From the NCBI GenBank assembly GCA_023664265.1, contig JAMPFV010000007.1, positions 17,208 to 81,207 on the forward strand: a stretch of 64,000 nucleotides of DNA. The letters are read 5' to 3'. This DNA is from Roseburia sp. Its GTDB lineage: Bacteria > Bacillota > Clostridia > Lachnospirales > Lachnospiraceae. The notes below the pieces were generated by a model. It did not search any database. It was given only the letters and a program-made list of their open reading frames with translations, and was not told where the DNA came from. Position 1 is the stretch's first letter; each line of letters begins with the position of its first letter. Shown in pieces: positions 31,485-40,063 of the stretch. The position numbers and the translations under genes are program-made.

Positions 31485-31499
31485 ACAACTGTTATTTAT

Positions 31500-31529
31500 G
31501 GCTTCCAACCTCTTCAACAATTGGAAGCC
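31500..31529 (-). other. Leader hairpin of the alpha-glycosidase transcript
   Basis: GGCTTCCAA (31500-31508) pairs with TTGGAAGCC (31521-31529) around 12 bases at the very start of the predicted transcript. Possible stabilising or attenuating structure. Confidence 0.5.
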
Positions 31530-31537
31530 TTTTAGTC

Positions 31538-31566
31538 ATTATACACAAACCTTGGCAGGATTGCAA
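31538..31566 (-). promoter_or_regulatory. Promoter of the alpha-glycosidase operon
   Basis: On the minus strand TTGCAA (31561-31566), 17 bases, TATAAT (31538-31543). The dispersed repeat element begins only 8 bp upstream of the -35 box. Confidence 0.75.
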
Positions 31567-31573
31567 CCAAAAA

Positions 31574-31699
31574 GTTAAGGAAGCGCTGATTAAATCATCG
31601 CTTCCTTAACGCCTCCGGCAGATGCACACGGATTTACAAGGGAAAATATTGCTTCGCAACGCAAATCCGGTGCGGGAAACGCTTTAATCAGCGTTTCCC
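31574..31699. repeat. Dispersed structured intergenic repeat, copy A (126 bp)
   Basis: Two terminal hairpins: GTTAAGGAAGCG (31574-31585) with CGCTTCCTTAAC (31599-31610), and GGGAAACGC (31674-31682) with GCGTTTCCC (31691-31699), both with a TTAATCA-type loop. Between them is GCCTCCGGCAGATGCACACG, then a stretch with TTGCTTCGCAACGCAAATCC. The whole element is repeated in inverted orientation at 44719-44861. Confidence 0.85.
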
Positions 31700-31712
31700 T
31701 AAATCCTATGCG

Positions 31713-33095
31713 TTATTCGGCCGCCGCGGTTTCAAGCTTCCGCATCTGCGCAAACTCCACAACCGCCATAATCACCGTGGCAATCATCGCCATCGCATCC
31801 GCCGTCGGCCCCGCGTAGAGGATGCCGTCGATTCCCATTTTCAGCGGCAATATCACCAGCAGCGGCAGCAGGAATATAATCTGCCGCGTCAGCGACAGGA
31901 AAATGCCCTTCACAGGCTTTCCGATGGAGGTAAAGAAGGTCGCTGTAATCGGCTGCATAAAGTTCACACAGGTGAAGAACAGGAACACCCTGAAATAGCT
32001 GACCCCAAACGCGTAATAGCTCTCTGAGCCAGAACCGAACATGGATATAATCTGCCGCGGAAACAGTTGGAACAGCGCAAACGCCACAATAGAGATGGCG
32101 CCGCCCGCAAGCATCGCCAGACGGTAGGCCGCGCGCACGCGCCCGTATCTCCCCGCACCGTAATTGAAGCTCTCTATCGGCTGGCTGCCCTGCCCGATTC
32201 CGATGACAATCGAGAAGAATACCTGCGCGACCTTCATAACGATTCCCGCGCACGCCAGCGGTATCGCCTCCCCGTACACCGACCGCGCGCCGTAATACTT
32301 GAGCGAATTGTTGAGCACAATCTGGACGACCATCATCGCGACCTGATTAAAGAAGGACGCCATTCCGATGGAGCTGATATGGGAGGTATATCTCCACTTA
32401 ATTTTAAAGTGCTTCATCTCCAGCGCTACCGTCCTGTAATGCCTCATGTAATTGATTACCAGCGCGGCGGACAAAATCTGCCCGATAATCGTCGCAAGCG
32501 CCGCGCCCTGCATCCCCATATGCAGTCCCATGACAAATATCGCGTCCAGAATCGTGTTGATGACCGCGCCCGTCAGGTTGCATATCATAGTCATTTTCGG
32601 GTTGCCGTCCGCCCTGATCAGATGGCCGCCGCCCGTTGTAAGCAGCAGGAACGGAAAGCCTATCGAGGTAATCCGCACATATTCCTGCGCGTAGGGCAAC
32701 ACATCATCTGGCGCGCCAAAGGCCCTGAGCAGCGGCGTCAGGAAAATCTGCGATATTGCACACAGGACAACGCCGCACAGCACCAGCATACTGACGGAAT
32801 TGCCCACGTAATAGGCCGCGTGCTCCCGCTCGCCCTTCCCCATCGTCAGATTAAAGCAGGAAGCGCCGCCGATACCGAACATCAGCGCCAGCGCAAGGCA
32901 GGAGGTGGACAGCGGAAACGCGATGTTTGTCGCCGCATTTCCGAGCGTCCCCACAGACTGTCCGATAAACAACTGGTCAACAATATTGTAGAGCGCCCCG
33001 ACCAGCATCGCCACGATGCTCGGCAGCGCAAACTTCAGCATCAACCCCGATATTTTATCCTCTCCCAACGGATTCTTCTCTTTTTGTTCGTCCAT
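31713..33095 (-). CDS. MATE family efflux transporter
   Basis: A 460-residue membrane protein with about twelve hydrophobic segments in two pseudo-repeats (start LMLKFALPSIVAMLVGALYNIVDQLFIG, the typical first MATE helix pair). It exports cationic drugs or metabolites in exchange for Na+ or H+; the substrate is unknown. GGAG lies 11 bases before the ATG. It follows the aldo/keto reductase by 50 bp in the same direction. Confidence 0.93.
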   Translation of the reverse strand: MDEQKEKNPLGEDKISGLMLKFALPSIVAMLVGALYNIVDQLFIGQSVGTLGNAATNIAFPLSTSCLALALMFGIGGASCFNLTMGKGEREHAAYYVGNSVSMLVLCGVVLCAISQIFLTPLLRAFGAPDDVLPYAQEYVRITSIGFPFLLLTTGGGHLIRADGNPKMTMICNLTGAVINTILDAIFVMGLHMGMQGAALATIIGQILSAALVINYMRHYRTVALEMKHFKIKWRYTSHISSIGMASFFNQVAMMVVQIVLNNSLKYYGARSVYGEAIPLACAGIVMKVAQVFFSIVIGIGQGSQPIESFNYGAGRYGRVRAAYRLAMLAGGAISIVAFALFQLFPRQIISMFGSGSESYYAFGVSYFRVFLFFTCVNFMQPITATFFTSIGKPVKGIFLSLTRQIIFLLPLLVILPLKMGIDGILYAGPTADAMAMIATVIMAVVEFAQMRKLETAAAE

Positions 33096-33145
33096 TCTAA
33101 TCTAATCTCCATTCCGCGCATTTCCCTGCGCCTTCTCTCCGCGTA

Positions 33146-34177
33146 TTATCCCACGCTCACCCTGCCGGCCACGACATTCTCATAGTCCTCGAGATTTTTC
33201 TCCAAAAGTGCCGGCGTGTCCAGCCCATACGGACATCTTGACGCGCATTGTCCACAGTGCAGACATTCCTTTATCTTGGCCATCTCCGCCTGCCACTCGT
33301 CGCTCAGCCAGGAAGCCGAGGGCGACCGTCTCAAGAGCTGTGAGATCCGCGCGCAGTTGTTAATCTTAATCCCCTTAGGGCAGGGCATACAGTACCCGCA
33401 ACCCCGGCAAAAGTCCCCCGAAAGCTCTTTCAAATCCCGCTCGTAGACCGCCTGCATCTCCGCATCCATCACAGGCGGATTCTCCTGGAAGGAAAGAAAT
33501 TCCCGAAGCTCCGAAGCCCGCTGTACGCCCCACAGCGGCAGCGCGTTCTCATGCTGCGCCGCAAACCAGTAGCAGAGCTTTGCGTTGGTGAGCAGGCCGC
33601 CCGCAAGCCCCTTCATTCCCAGAAAGCCCATTCCGGCGTCCGCGCACCTCCCAACAAGCGCAATCTCCCTCGGCGTCGATATGTAGGCAAACGGGTATTG
33701 CAGCGTCTCATACAGGCCGCTGTCCACCGCCTCCTCCGCGACGTTCAACAGATGCGCCGTAATGCCGATATGACGTATTTTTCCCTGCTCCTTCGCTTTT
33801 AATACCGCGTCATAAACGCCGTCCGCCTCGCCCGGGCGGAAGCATTTGGGCACGCAGTGAAGCTGATAAACGTCGATATAATCCGTTTTCAACAGCTTTA
33901 AGGAAGTATCCAAGTCCTCCAACACCTTATCGCCCGTCTTGGCGGTCGTCTTCGTCGCGATGAAATACCGCTCCCTGTCCACGCCTGTCAGGGCCTTGCC
34001 GAGCTTCTGCTCGCTGTCGCTGTAAGCGCGCGCCGTGTCAAAGAAATTCACGCCGCCGTCAAGCGCCATATGAATCAGCTCTATCGCGTCCTGCTCGCCA
34101 ATCCGCTGTATCGGAAGCGCGCCAAACCCGTTTTTATTCGCAACAATCCCCGTGTTCCCAAGCCTTACCGTCAACAT
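33146..34177 (-). CDS. Aldo/keto reductase with C-terminal 2x[4Fe-4S] domain
   Basis: A 343-residue protein. Residues 1 to about 260 form the AKR barrel with the tetrad residues in NFFDTARAYSDSEQ (Asp, Tyr), YFIATKTT (Lys) and VYQLHCV (His). The C-terminus has two ferredoxin-type cysteine clusters, CRGCGYCMPC (CxxCxxCxxxC with the next residues) and CLHCGQCASRC. This AKR branch is common in anaerobes and may take electrons from ferredoxin. ATG 34177 with GGAG 5 bases upstream is preferred over 34216. Confidence 0.9.
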   Translation of the reverse strand: MLTVRLGNTGIVANKNGFGALPIQRIGEQDAIELIHMALDGGVNFFDTARAYSDSEQKLGKALTGVDRERYFIATKTTAKTGDKVLEDLDTSLKLLKTDYIDVYQLHCVPKCFRPGEADGVYDAVLKAKEQGKIRHIGITAHLLNVAEEAVDSGLYETLQYPFAYISTPREIALVGRCADAGMGFLGMKGLAGGLLTNAKLCYWFAAQHENALPLWGVQRASELREFLSFQENPPVMDAEMQAVYERDLKELSGDFCRGCGYCMPCPKGIKINNCARISQLLRRSPSASWLSDEWQAEMAKIKECLHCGQCASRCPYGLDTPALLEKNLEDYENVVAGRVSVG

Positions 34178-34228
34178 ACCTTCTCCCTCTCCCTTTCTGC
34201 TTTTTATACACAACACCTGTTTTTATAT

Positions 34229-34245
34229 GGCGCCATTTCGGCGCC
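34229..34245 (-). terminator. Short GC-rich terminator after the HD-domain gene
   Basis: GGCGCC repeated around ATTTC (34229-34234 and 34240-34245) pairs as a 6-bp stem; on the minus strand it is followed by an AT-rich stretch. It lies 5 bp past the stop of the HD-domain gene. Confidence 0.55.
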
Positions 34246-34249
34246 CGAT

Positions 34250-35029
34250 TCAATCGATTCCCGCCTTCTCCCGAATGTACGCTGTCATTTTCCTGCGTAT
34301 CTGCACAAACTGCTCGTTCGTCTCCGGCAGATCGGACTCAAAGCTCATCAGCTTGTCCAGAAAACCCTGCCGGTACACAATCCCATAGCTCACCGGATAG
34401 ACCAGCTCATAGACCAGCGAGATATGTCCGACCACGTTGTCCACGGGCGTTCTTTTCAGACTGCGCAGAATCGCGTGCTCCTCATAAAAGCCCTGCATCA
34501 CCGCGTCGCTGACCCTGCAGTTCTTCAGCTCGCTTGTCGTCACATTATAAATCTCCTCCAAGGGCACGATGATATTCACCTTGAGAATATCTATCTTGTC
34601 CGCGTCCCGCAGCAGATTCGCAAACCGCGCCTCGCGCTCCGTCAGCTCCGCAGGGAGCCGATACGCGCTGTGATACCGCACTGCCCGCTCCAGCAGGACA
34701 TCCTCCGAGGCGTCCTCCACATAGTCCCGTATCCGTCCGCCCTTGAACAGAATATCCGCCCCAAACTCCGCGTGGTCAATCGACTGCGCGTCATTGAAAG
34801 TGCCATACTGCCGCAACTGCTCAAACCGCCCCACGTCATGCAGCAGCCCCGCAAGCCACGCAATGTCAATCTCCTCCCCGCGAAAGCCCGATTCCCGCGC
34901 GATTGTCTCACAGAGCGCGCACACGCGCTCCGTATGCGTTATTTTCAGCTTCACCTTCTCGTCCTGCGCGTTGTAATCCTTCACATAGTCCGCAAAGGCC
35001 CGCTTTGCCCGTTCCCTGTCTATAATCAT
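34250..35029 (-). CDS. HD-domain phosphohydrolase
   Basis: A 259-residue cytosolic HD protein: KITHTERVCALCETIA (first His), WLAGLLHDVGRFEQL (HD pair), ERAVRYHSAYRLP and LLRDADKIDILKV (Asp). The motif spacing matches the general HD family of nucleotide or phosphoester hydrolases. No partner domain. GGAGGG lies 7 bases before the ATG. Substrate not predictable. Confidence 0.88.
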   Translation of the reverse strand: MIIDRERAKRAFADYVKDYNAQDEKVKLKITHTERVCALCETIARESGFRGEEIDIAWLAGLLHDVGRFEQLRQYGTFNDAQSIDHAEFGADILFKGGRIRDYVEDASEDVLLERAVRYHSAYRLPAELTEREARFANLLRDADKIDILKVNIIVPLEEIYNVTTSELKNCRVSDAVMQGFYEEHAILRSLKRTPVDNVVGHISLVYELVYPVSYGIVYRQGFLDKLMSFESDLPETNEQFVQIRRKMTAYIREKAGID

Positions 35030-35080
35030 TTCCTGTCCCTCCGACAGCCGCTCATTTCTTTCTCTTCATATACGCAATAT

Positions 35081-35107
35081 CGGAGGCCGCCGTATCAGCC
35101 GCCTCCG
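35081..35107 (-). terminator. GC-rich hairpin after the ABC transporter genes
   Basis: CGGAGGC and GCCTCCG pair around an inner CGCC/GGCG-type stem, 35 bp past the stop of the second ABC gene on the minus strand. The T-run is weak. Confidence 0.5.
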
Positions 35108-35141
35108 TATCTGTCTCTGTGGTTGTATGTCCGCCGCCGTA

Positions 35142-37070
35142 CTACGCGCCCGCAATCGCGTTGCCCGTGTAAAGCTGATAATACTTGCCCTGAGCCTCCA
35201 ACAGCTCCTCATGCGTGCCGCGCTCGATAATCCGCCCTTGCTCCAGCACCATAATACAGTCGCTGTTCTTGACTGTGGACAGTCTGTGTGCAATTACAAA
35301 GGTGGTTCTTCCCTTCATCAGCTTATCCATGCCGTCCTGCACAATCTTCTCCGTGCGGGTATCAATGGAGCTTGTCGCCTCATCCAGAATCAGCGCGGGC
35401 GGGTCTGCAATCGCCGCTCTCGCAATGGCCAAGAGCTGCCGCTGCCCCTGACTGAGGTTTGCGCCATCTCCGGTCAGCAGCGTATTGTATCCGTCCGGCA
35501 GGCGCTCGATAAAGCCGTGGGCATTTGCCAGCTTCGCCGCCGCGATAACCTCCTCGTCCGTCGCGTCCAGCTTTCCATAACGGATGTTTTCCATAACCGT
35601 ATCCGTGAACAGATGCGTATCCTGCAGGACGATGCCGAGCGAACGGCGCAAATCGGCCTTCTTAATCTTGTTGACATTGATGGCATCGTAGCGTATCTTG
35701 CCGTCCTGAATATCGTAAAAACGGTTAATCAGGTTGGTAATCGTCGTCTTGCCCGCGCCCGTGGAGCCGACAAAGGCGATCTTCTGCCCCGGCTGTGCAT
35801 ACATAATAATATTGTGGAGCACAATCTTCTCGTCGCTGTAGCCGAAATCCACATCATCAAACTCGACCATTCCCTCGAGCCGCTGATAGGTCGTCGTGTT
35901 GCTGTCCTTATGAAAATGCTTCCACGCCCACATTCCAGTGTGCTTCTGCGTCTCCCGAAGCTCTCCGTTTATCTCCTCCGCGTTCACAAGCGTCACATAT
36001 CCGTTGTCCGCCTCCGGCTCCTCGTCTATCAGCTTGAACACTCTGTCCGCGCCGGCCAGAGCCATAACAATTGAGTTGAACTGCATACTGACCTGATTAA
36101 TCGGCATATTAAAGCTCTTGTTGAAGGACAGGAAGCTTGCAAGCCCGCCGATTGTCAGTCCGGTGTAATTGCCGAGCGCCAATATACCGCCGACAATCGC
36201 GCAGACCACATAGCTCAGATTGCCGAGCTGTGAATTGATGGGCCCCAGCATATTGCCGAACTGGTTCGCATTGTACGCGCTGTCAAAAAGCTCGTCGTTC
36301 AGCTCGTTGAAGCGTCTCATGCTCTCCTCCTCATGGCAGAATACCTTGACGACCTTCTGCCCCTCCATCATCTCCTCGATATAGCCGTTTACCGCGCCCA
36401 GCGCCTTCTGCTGCGCGATAAAATATCTCCCCGAAAGCCCCGTGGCCTTCTTGGTCACCACCAGCATCAGCGATACCATCACCAGCGTGACCACAGTGAG
36501 CGGGACGCTCAGCACAATCATACTGATAAACACGCTGACAATCGTGATGGCGCTGTTGAGGCACTGTGGGAGGCTCTGGCTGATCATCTGGCGCAGCGTG
36601 TCAATATCGTTCGTGTAGCAGGACATAATATCGCCGTGCGCGTGCGTGTCAAAATACTTAATCGGCAGGGACTCCATCTTTTGGAACATCTCATTTCTGA
36701 TATTTCTCATGGTTCCCTGACTGACATTGATCATAATCCTGTTATAGGTATAGGAGGACAGCGCCCCGATCGCATAGAAGCACGCCACGCGCGCAATCGC
36801 GTGCGCAAGCCCTGAAAAATCAGGATCCGCGCTGCCAATCAGCGGGGTAATATAGCTGTCAATCAGCGTCTGCATAAACAAGGTTCCCTGCACGTTGGCA
36901 AGCACGCCCGCAAAGATGCAGATCACTACAATAATAACATGTGGTGTGTAATTCTTGAGCACATATCCGATCAGCCGCTTAAAAAGCTTTCCCGGATTCT
37001 CTATCTTGGGCCTCGGCCCACCGCGTCTCGGTCCGCCGCCCGGCCCCTTAGGCATTCCCTGTCCCGCCAT
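35142..37070 (-). CDS. ABC exporter, canonical half (TMD-NBD)
   Basis: A 642-residue half-transporter: Pro/Gly-rich start (MAGQGMPKGPGGGPRRGG), six membrane helices (about 35-340), an insertion with a short acidic part, and an NBD with Walker A VGSTGAGKTTI, signature LSQGQ, Walker B LILDEATSSID with catalytic Glu, and AHRLS. It pairs with the preceding gene, whose NBD lacks the catalytic Glu, as a heterodimeric multidrug-type exporter. Its start codon overlaps the stop of that gene by one base (TAATG). Confidence 0.93.
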   Translation of the reverse strand: MAGQGMPKGPGGGPRRGGPRPKIENPGKLFKRLIGYVLKNYTPHVIIVVICIFAGVLANVQGTLFMQTLIDSYITPLIGSADPDFSGLAHAIARVACFYAIGALSSYTYNRIMINVSQGTMRNIRNEMFQKMESLPIKYFDTHAHGDIMSCYTNDIDTLRQMISQSLPQCLNSAITIVSVFISMIVLSVPLTVVTLVMVSLMLVVTKKATGLSGRYFIAQQKALGAVNGYIEEMMEGQKVVKVFCHEEESMRRFNELNDELFDSAYNANQFGNMLGPINSQLGNLSYVVCAIVGGILALGNYTGLTIGGLASFLSFNKSFNMPINQVSMQFNSIVMALAGADRVFKLIDEEPEADNGYVTLVNAEEINGELRETQKHTGMWAWKHFHKDSNTTTYQRLEGMVEFDDVDFGYSDEKIVLHNIIMYAQPGQKIAFVGSTGAGKTTITNLINRFYDIQDGKIRYDAINVNKIKKADLRRSLGIVLQDTHLFTDTVMENIRYGKLDATDEEVIAAAKLANAHGFIERLPDGYNTLLTGDGANLSQGQRQLLAIARAAIADPPALILDEATSSIDTRTEKIVQDGMDKLMKGRTTFVIAHRLSTVKNSDCIMVLEQGRIIERGTHEELLEAQGKYYQLYTGNAIAGA

Positions 37071-38818
37071 TATCGGTCACCTCCGTTTTCGTCAAAGTCC
37101 GCGTTTCCGCCCGTCTGTGATTCGTAAACCTCGCGATAAATCGGGCTTGTTTCAAGCAGCTCGTCATGGGTGCCAAAGGCAGCCACTTGGCCGTTATCCA
37201 TCACGATAATTCTGTCCGCGTTCTGCACGCTGCTGATTCGCTGCGCGATAATCAGCTTTGTCGTGTCCGGTATCTCCTCCGCAAACGCCCTGCGGATCTT
37301 CGCGTCCGTCGCCGTGTCCACCGCGCTGGTGCTGTCGTCGAGTATCAGTATCTTGGGCTTTTTGAGCAAGGCCCGCGCGATACAGAGCCGCTGCTTCTGC
37401 CCGCCCGACACATTGGTGCCGCCCTGCTCGATATAGGTATTGTATTTGTCCGGCATCTTCTGTATAAATTCGTCCGCGCACGCAAGCTTGCAGGCCCTGA
37501 CGCACTCCTCCTCGCTCGCCTCAAGGTCGCCCCAGCGCAGGTTCTCAAGGATAGTCCCGCTAAAGAGGACATTCTTCTGCAATACCACCGCGACCTGATT
37601 GCGGAGCGTCTCCATATCGTATTTGCGCACGTCAATCCCGCCGACAAGCAGCTCGCCCGCCGTCACGTCATACAGACGGCTTATCAGATTGACAAGGCTC
37701 GACTTCGCGCTGCCCGTTCCGCCGATAATGCCGATGGTCTCACCGGATTGAATCTCCACGTTTATGTTCTTCAGCACTGGCTTTCCCGCTTTATTATAGG
37801 CAAAGTCCACGTTATGAAAGGCAATGCTGCCGTCCGAAAGCGTCCTCACAGGCTCGTCGGGGTTCTCGAGGTCAGACTTCTCCGTCAGCACCTCCGCGAT
37901 ACGCTTCGCGCTCGCATAGCTCATTGTGAGCATTACGAAAATCATGGATACCATCATCAGGCTCATCAGAATATTCATGCAGTAGGTCAGGAGGCTCATC
38001 ATCTCTCCCGTGGTCAGCCCGCCCGCAACAATCATCTTCGCGCCCAGCCATGAGATAATCAGGATACAGGTATACACCGTCGCCTGCATCAGCGGCATAT
38101 TGATAACGACCAGCTTCTCCGCGCGCAGGAACATGTTGTAGATGTTGGCGTTCGCCTTTGCGAACTTCTCCGTCTCATGCTCCTCGCGGACATACGCCTT
38201 CACGACGCGTATCGCGGATACATTCTCCTGCACGCTCGCATTCAGTGCGTCATACTTCTCAAACACCTGACGGAAATACCGGTTCGCCCGCGGCATGATA
38301 AAGGAGATACAGCATGCCAGAAAGACAACCGCCACCAGATAAATCGACGCCAGCCGCGCATTGATGGAGAAGGCCATAACCATCGCGATAATCATCGACG
38401 CCGGCGCGCGCATCGCCATGCGGAGTATCATCTGATAGGAGTTCTGGATATTCGTCACATCCGTCGTCAGTCTGGTAATCAGACTGGAGGTCGAATATTT
38501 GTCGATATTTGAAAACGAGTATGTCTGAATATTCTCAAACATCGCCTTCCTGAGATTCCGCGCAAAGCCCGTCGAAGCCCGCGCCCCATGCTTTGCCCCC
38601 ATCAGACCCGCCCACAGGCCAAACAGCGCCGCAATCACCATACAGCCCCCGACCTTGTAAATGTGGTTCAGGTTCCCCGCGTTTACACCGTCGTCAATAA
38701 TGGAGGCCATCATCAGCGGTATGACCATCTCCATAATGACCTCTAAAATCATAAAAATGGGTGTAAGTACGGAATCCTTCTTAAATTCCTTGATTTGTGC
38801 ACCTAATACCTTTAGCAT
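37070..38818 (-). CDS. ABC exporter, degenerate-site half (TMD-NBD)
   Basis: A 582-residue half-transporter with six membrane helices and an NBD: Walker A IGGTGSAKSSLV (Ala where Gly is usual), signature VSGGQKQR, Walker B ILILDDSTSAVD with Asp in place of the catalytic Glu, and AQRISS in place of AHRLS. This is the non-hydrolysing half in heterodimeric exporters. ATG 38818 (AAGGGTG upstream) is preferred over 38848, which overlaps the MarR gene. It follows the MarR-type regulator by 16 bp. Confidence 0.93.
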   Translation of the reverse strand: MLKVLGAQIKEFKKDSVLTPIFMILEVIMEMVIPLMMASIIDDGVNAGNLNHIYKVGGCMVIAALFGLWAGLMGAKHGARASTGFARNLRKAMFENIQTYSFSNIDKYSTSSLITRLTTDVTNIQNSYQMILRMAMRAPASMIIAMVMAFSINARLASIYLVAVVFLACCISFIMPRANRYFRQVFEKYDALNASVQENVSAIRVVKAYVREEHETEKFAKANANIYNMFLRAEKLVVINMPLMQATVYTCILIISWLGAKMIVAGGLTTGEMMSLLTYCMNILMSLMMVSMIFVMLTMSYASAKRIAEVLTEKSDLENPDEPVRTLSDGSIAFHNVDFAYNKAGKPVLKNINVEIQSGETIGIIGGTGSAKSSLVNLISRLYDVTAGELLVGGIDVRKYDMETLRNQVAVVLQKNVLFSGTILENLRWGDLEASEEECVRACKLACADEFIQKMPDKYNTYIEQGGTNVSGGQKQRLCIARALLKKPKILILDDSTSAVDTATDAKIRRAFAEEIPDTTKLIIAQRISSVQNADRIIVMDNGQVAAFGTHDELLETSPIYREVYESQTGGNADFDENGGDR

Positions 38819-38834
38819 TGTTTCACCCTTTCCT

Positions 38835-39296
38835 TTATAATTTATCAAGGTTCGCCTTTATTTTATCGACGACCCTGTAAAAGTTCTCCAGCTCCTGCGG
38901 CTCAATATCCTCAGCAAGACACGCCTCCATTTTGTCGATCATCTCCCGCGTCCGAATGGCCGTCTCCCTGCCCTTGGGCGTCAGCACGATCCGCTTGAGC
39001 CTGGCATCGCCATCAACGGCCTCCCTGCTGATATAGCCCTTCTTCTCCATGAGCTGTAAAATATTTGTGACCGTGGAACGCCTGATATTGAATTCCGACT
39101 CGATGGTTTTCTGGTAAATGCTCCTGTCCTCATTGCAGTGAAGGTAGCCCATAATCCAGCCGTGCATCAGCGTCACCTCGTCGAGGCGCTCATCCATGCC
39201 AAACTTCATAAACTTCTGCTTAAAGGTGGTATGCAGCATCCTGATCGCATGACCGATCCGCCACTCTCTGCCCTCTGAAATTCCGCCCTCGTCCAT
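38835..39296 (-). CDS. MarR family regulator of the ABC exporter
   Basis: A 153-residue winged-helix protein: helix RHAIRMLHTTF-like N-terminus, DNA-recognition part IESEFNIRRSTVTNILQLME, wing GYISREAVDGDARLKRIVLTPKG. It leads the operon with the two ABC halves and probably represses it until a toxic ligand binds. Start 39296 (GGGGG five bases upstream) is preferred over the TTG at 39317, which has no ribosome site; the choice is not certain. Confidence 0.88.
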   Translation of the reverse strand: MDEGGISEGREWRIGHAIRMLHTTFKQKFMKFGMDERLDEVTLMHGWIMGYLHCNEDRSIYQKTIESEFNIRRSTVTNILQLMEKKGYISREAVDGDARLKRIVLTPKGRETAIRTREMIDKMEACLAEDIEPQELENFYRVVDKIKANLDKL

Positions 39297-39436
39297 GTCT
39301 GCCCCCGTCTCGAACAAATTTTATTGTCCACCTCTGAACTGTTCGTGTGCTAACATTTTACTCTTATCCCCACGGCAAGTCAATAGCAATCATTTTGTTC
39401 ATACTTTTTTTAGAATTGCCCGCAAAAAAAGCGGTC

Positions 39437-39940
39437 CTAAAACTTTCTGAGCTCAAGGGAATCGTCATCCGGCGTGTTCTCAACCGATTTCACCTCCACG
39501 TCATACCCGAAGCTGTCATTCACCTGAACATGCACCCTGTCCCCGCACTTGTGCCCGATCAACGCCTTCGCAATCGGCGACTCAATGCTGATAAGCCCCT
39601 GCAGCGGATTGTTGCGCACCGTCGTGACCAGACGATAGCGCTCCGTCGTGCCATCCTCCACAAACAGAACCTCAACCGTCTTGTTCAGCCCGATTTCATC
39701 CTCCTTGCTGTCGTCCTCAATAATAACAGCCGTTTTTATCATTCGCTCCAGATATCGGATGCGGCTTTCATTCTGATTCTTATACTTCTTCGCCGCATGA
39801 TACTCAAAGTTCTCGCTCAAGTCCCCCTGCGCGCGCGCCTCCTTCACCGCCTCGAGCGCCTCCTTGCGGACTACCAGCTTCCTGTGCTCGATTTCCTCCT
39901 CCATCTTCCGAATATCATTGCGCGTCAGTCTGTCATTCAT
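39437..39940 (-). CDS. greA: Transcription elongation factor GreA
   Basis: A 167-residue Gre factor that rescues backtracked RNA polymerase by stimulating transcript cleavage. The N-terminal coiled coil (about 1-75) ends with KEARAQGDLSENFEYHAAK, the acidic tip with Asp-Glu; the C-terminal FKBP-like domain holds PLQGLISIESPIAKALIGHKCGD. Somewhat divergent from E. coli GreA but of usual length. GGGAG lies 4 bases before the ATG. It stands alone. Confidence 0.92.
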   Translation of the reverse strand: MNDRLTRNDIRKMEEEIEHRKLVVRKEALEAVKEARAQGDLSENFEYHAAKKYKNQNESRIRYLERMIKTAVIIEDDSKEDEIGLNKTVEVLFVEDGTTERYRLVTTVRNNPLQGLISIESPIAKALIGHKCGDRVHVQVNDSFGYDVEVKSVENTPDDDSLELRKF

Positions 39941-40063
39941 CTTGCTCCCATGCCTTTCCCTTTCTTTTCACCCGAACTCCCATGATTCCCATAGGAAAAG
40001 CACCTATCCGCGATAGATGCCCTCCCATAGTCAATCCGTATTTTCAAATGCACCGATAACACA

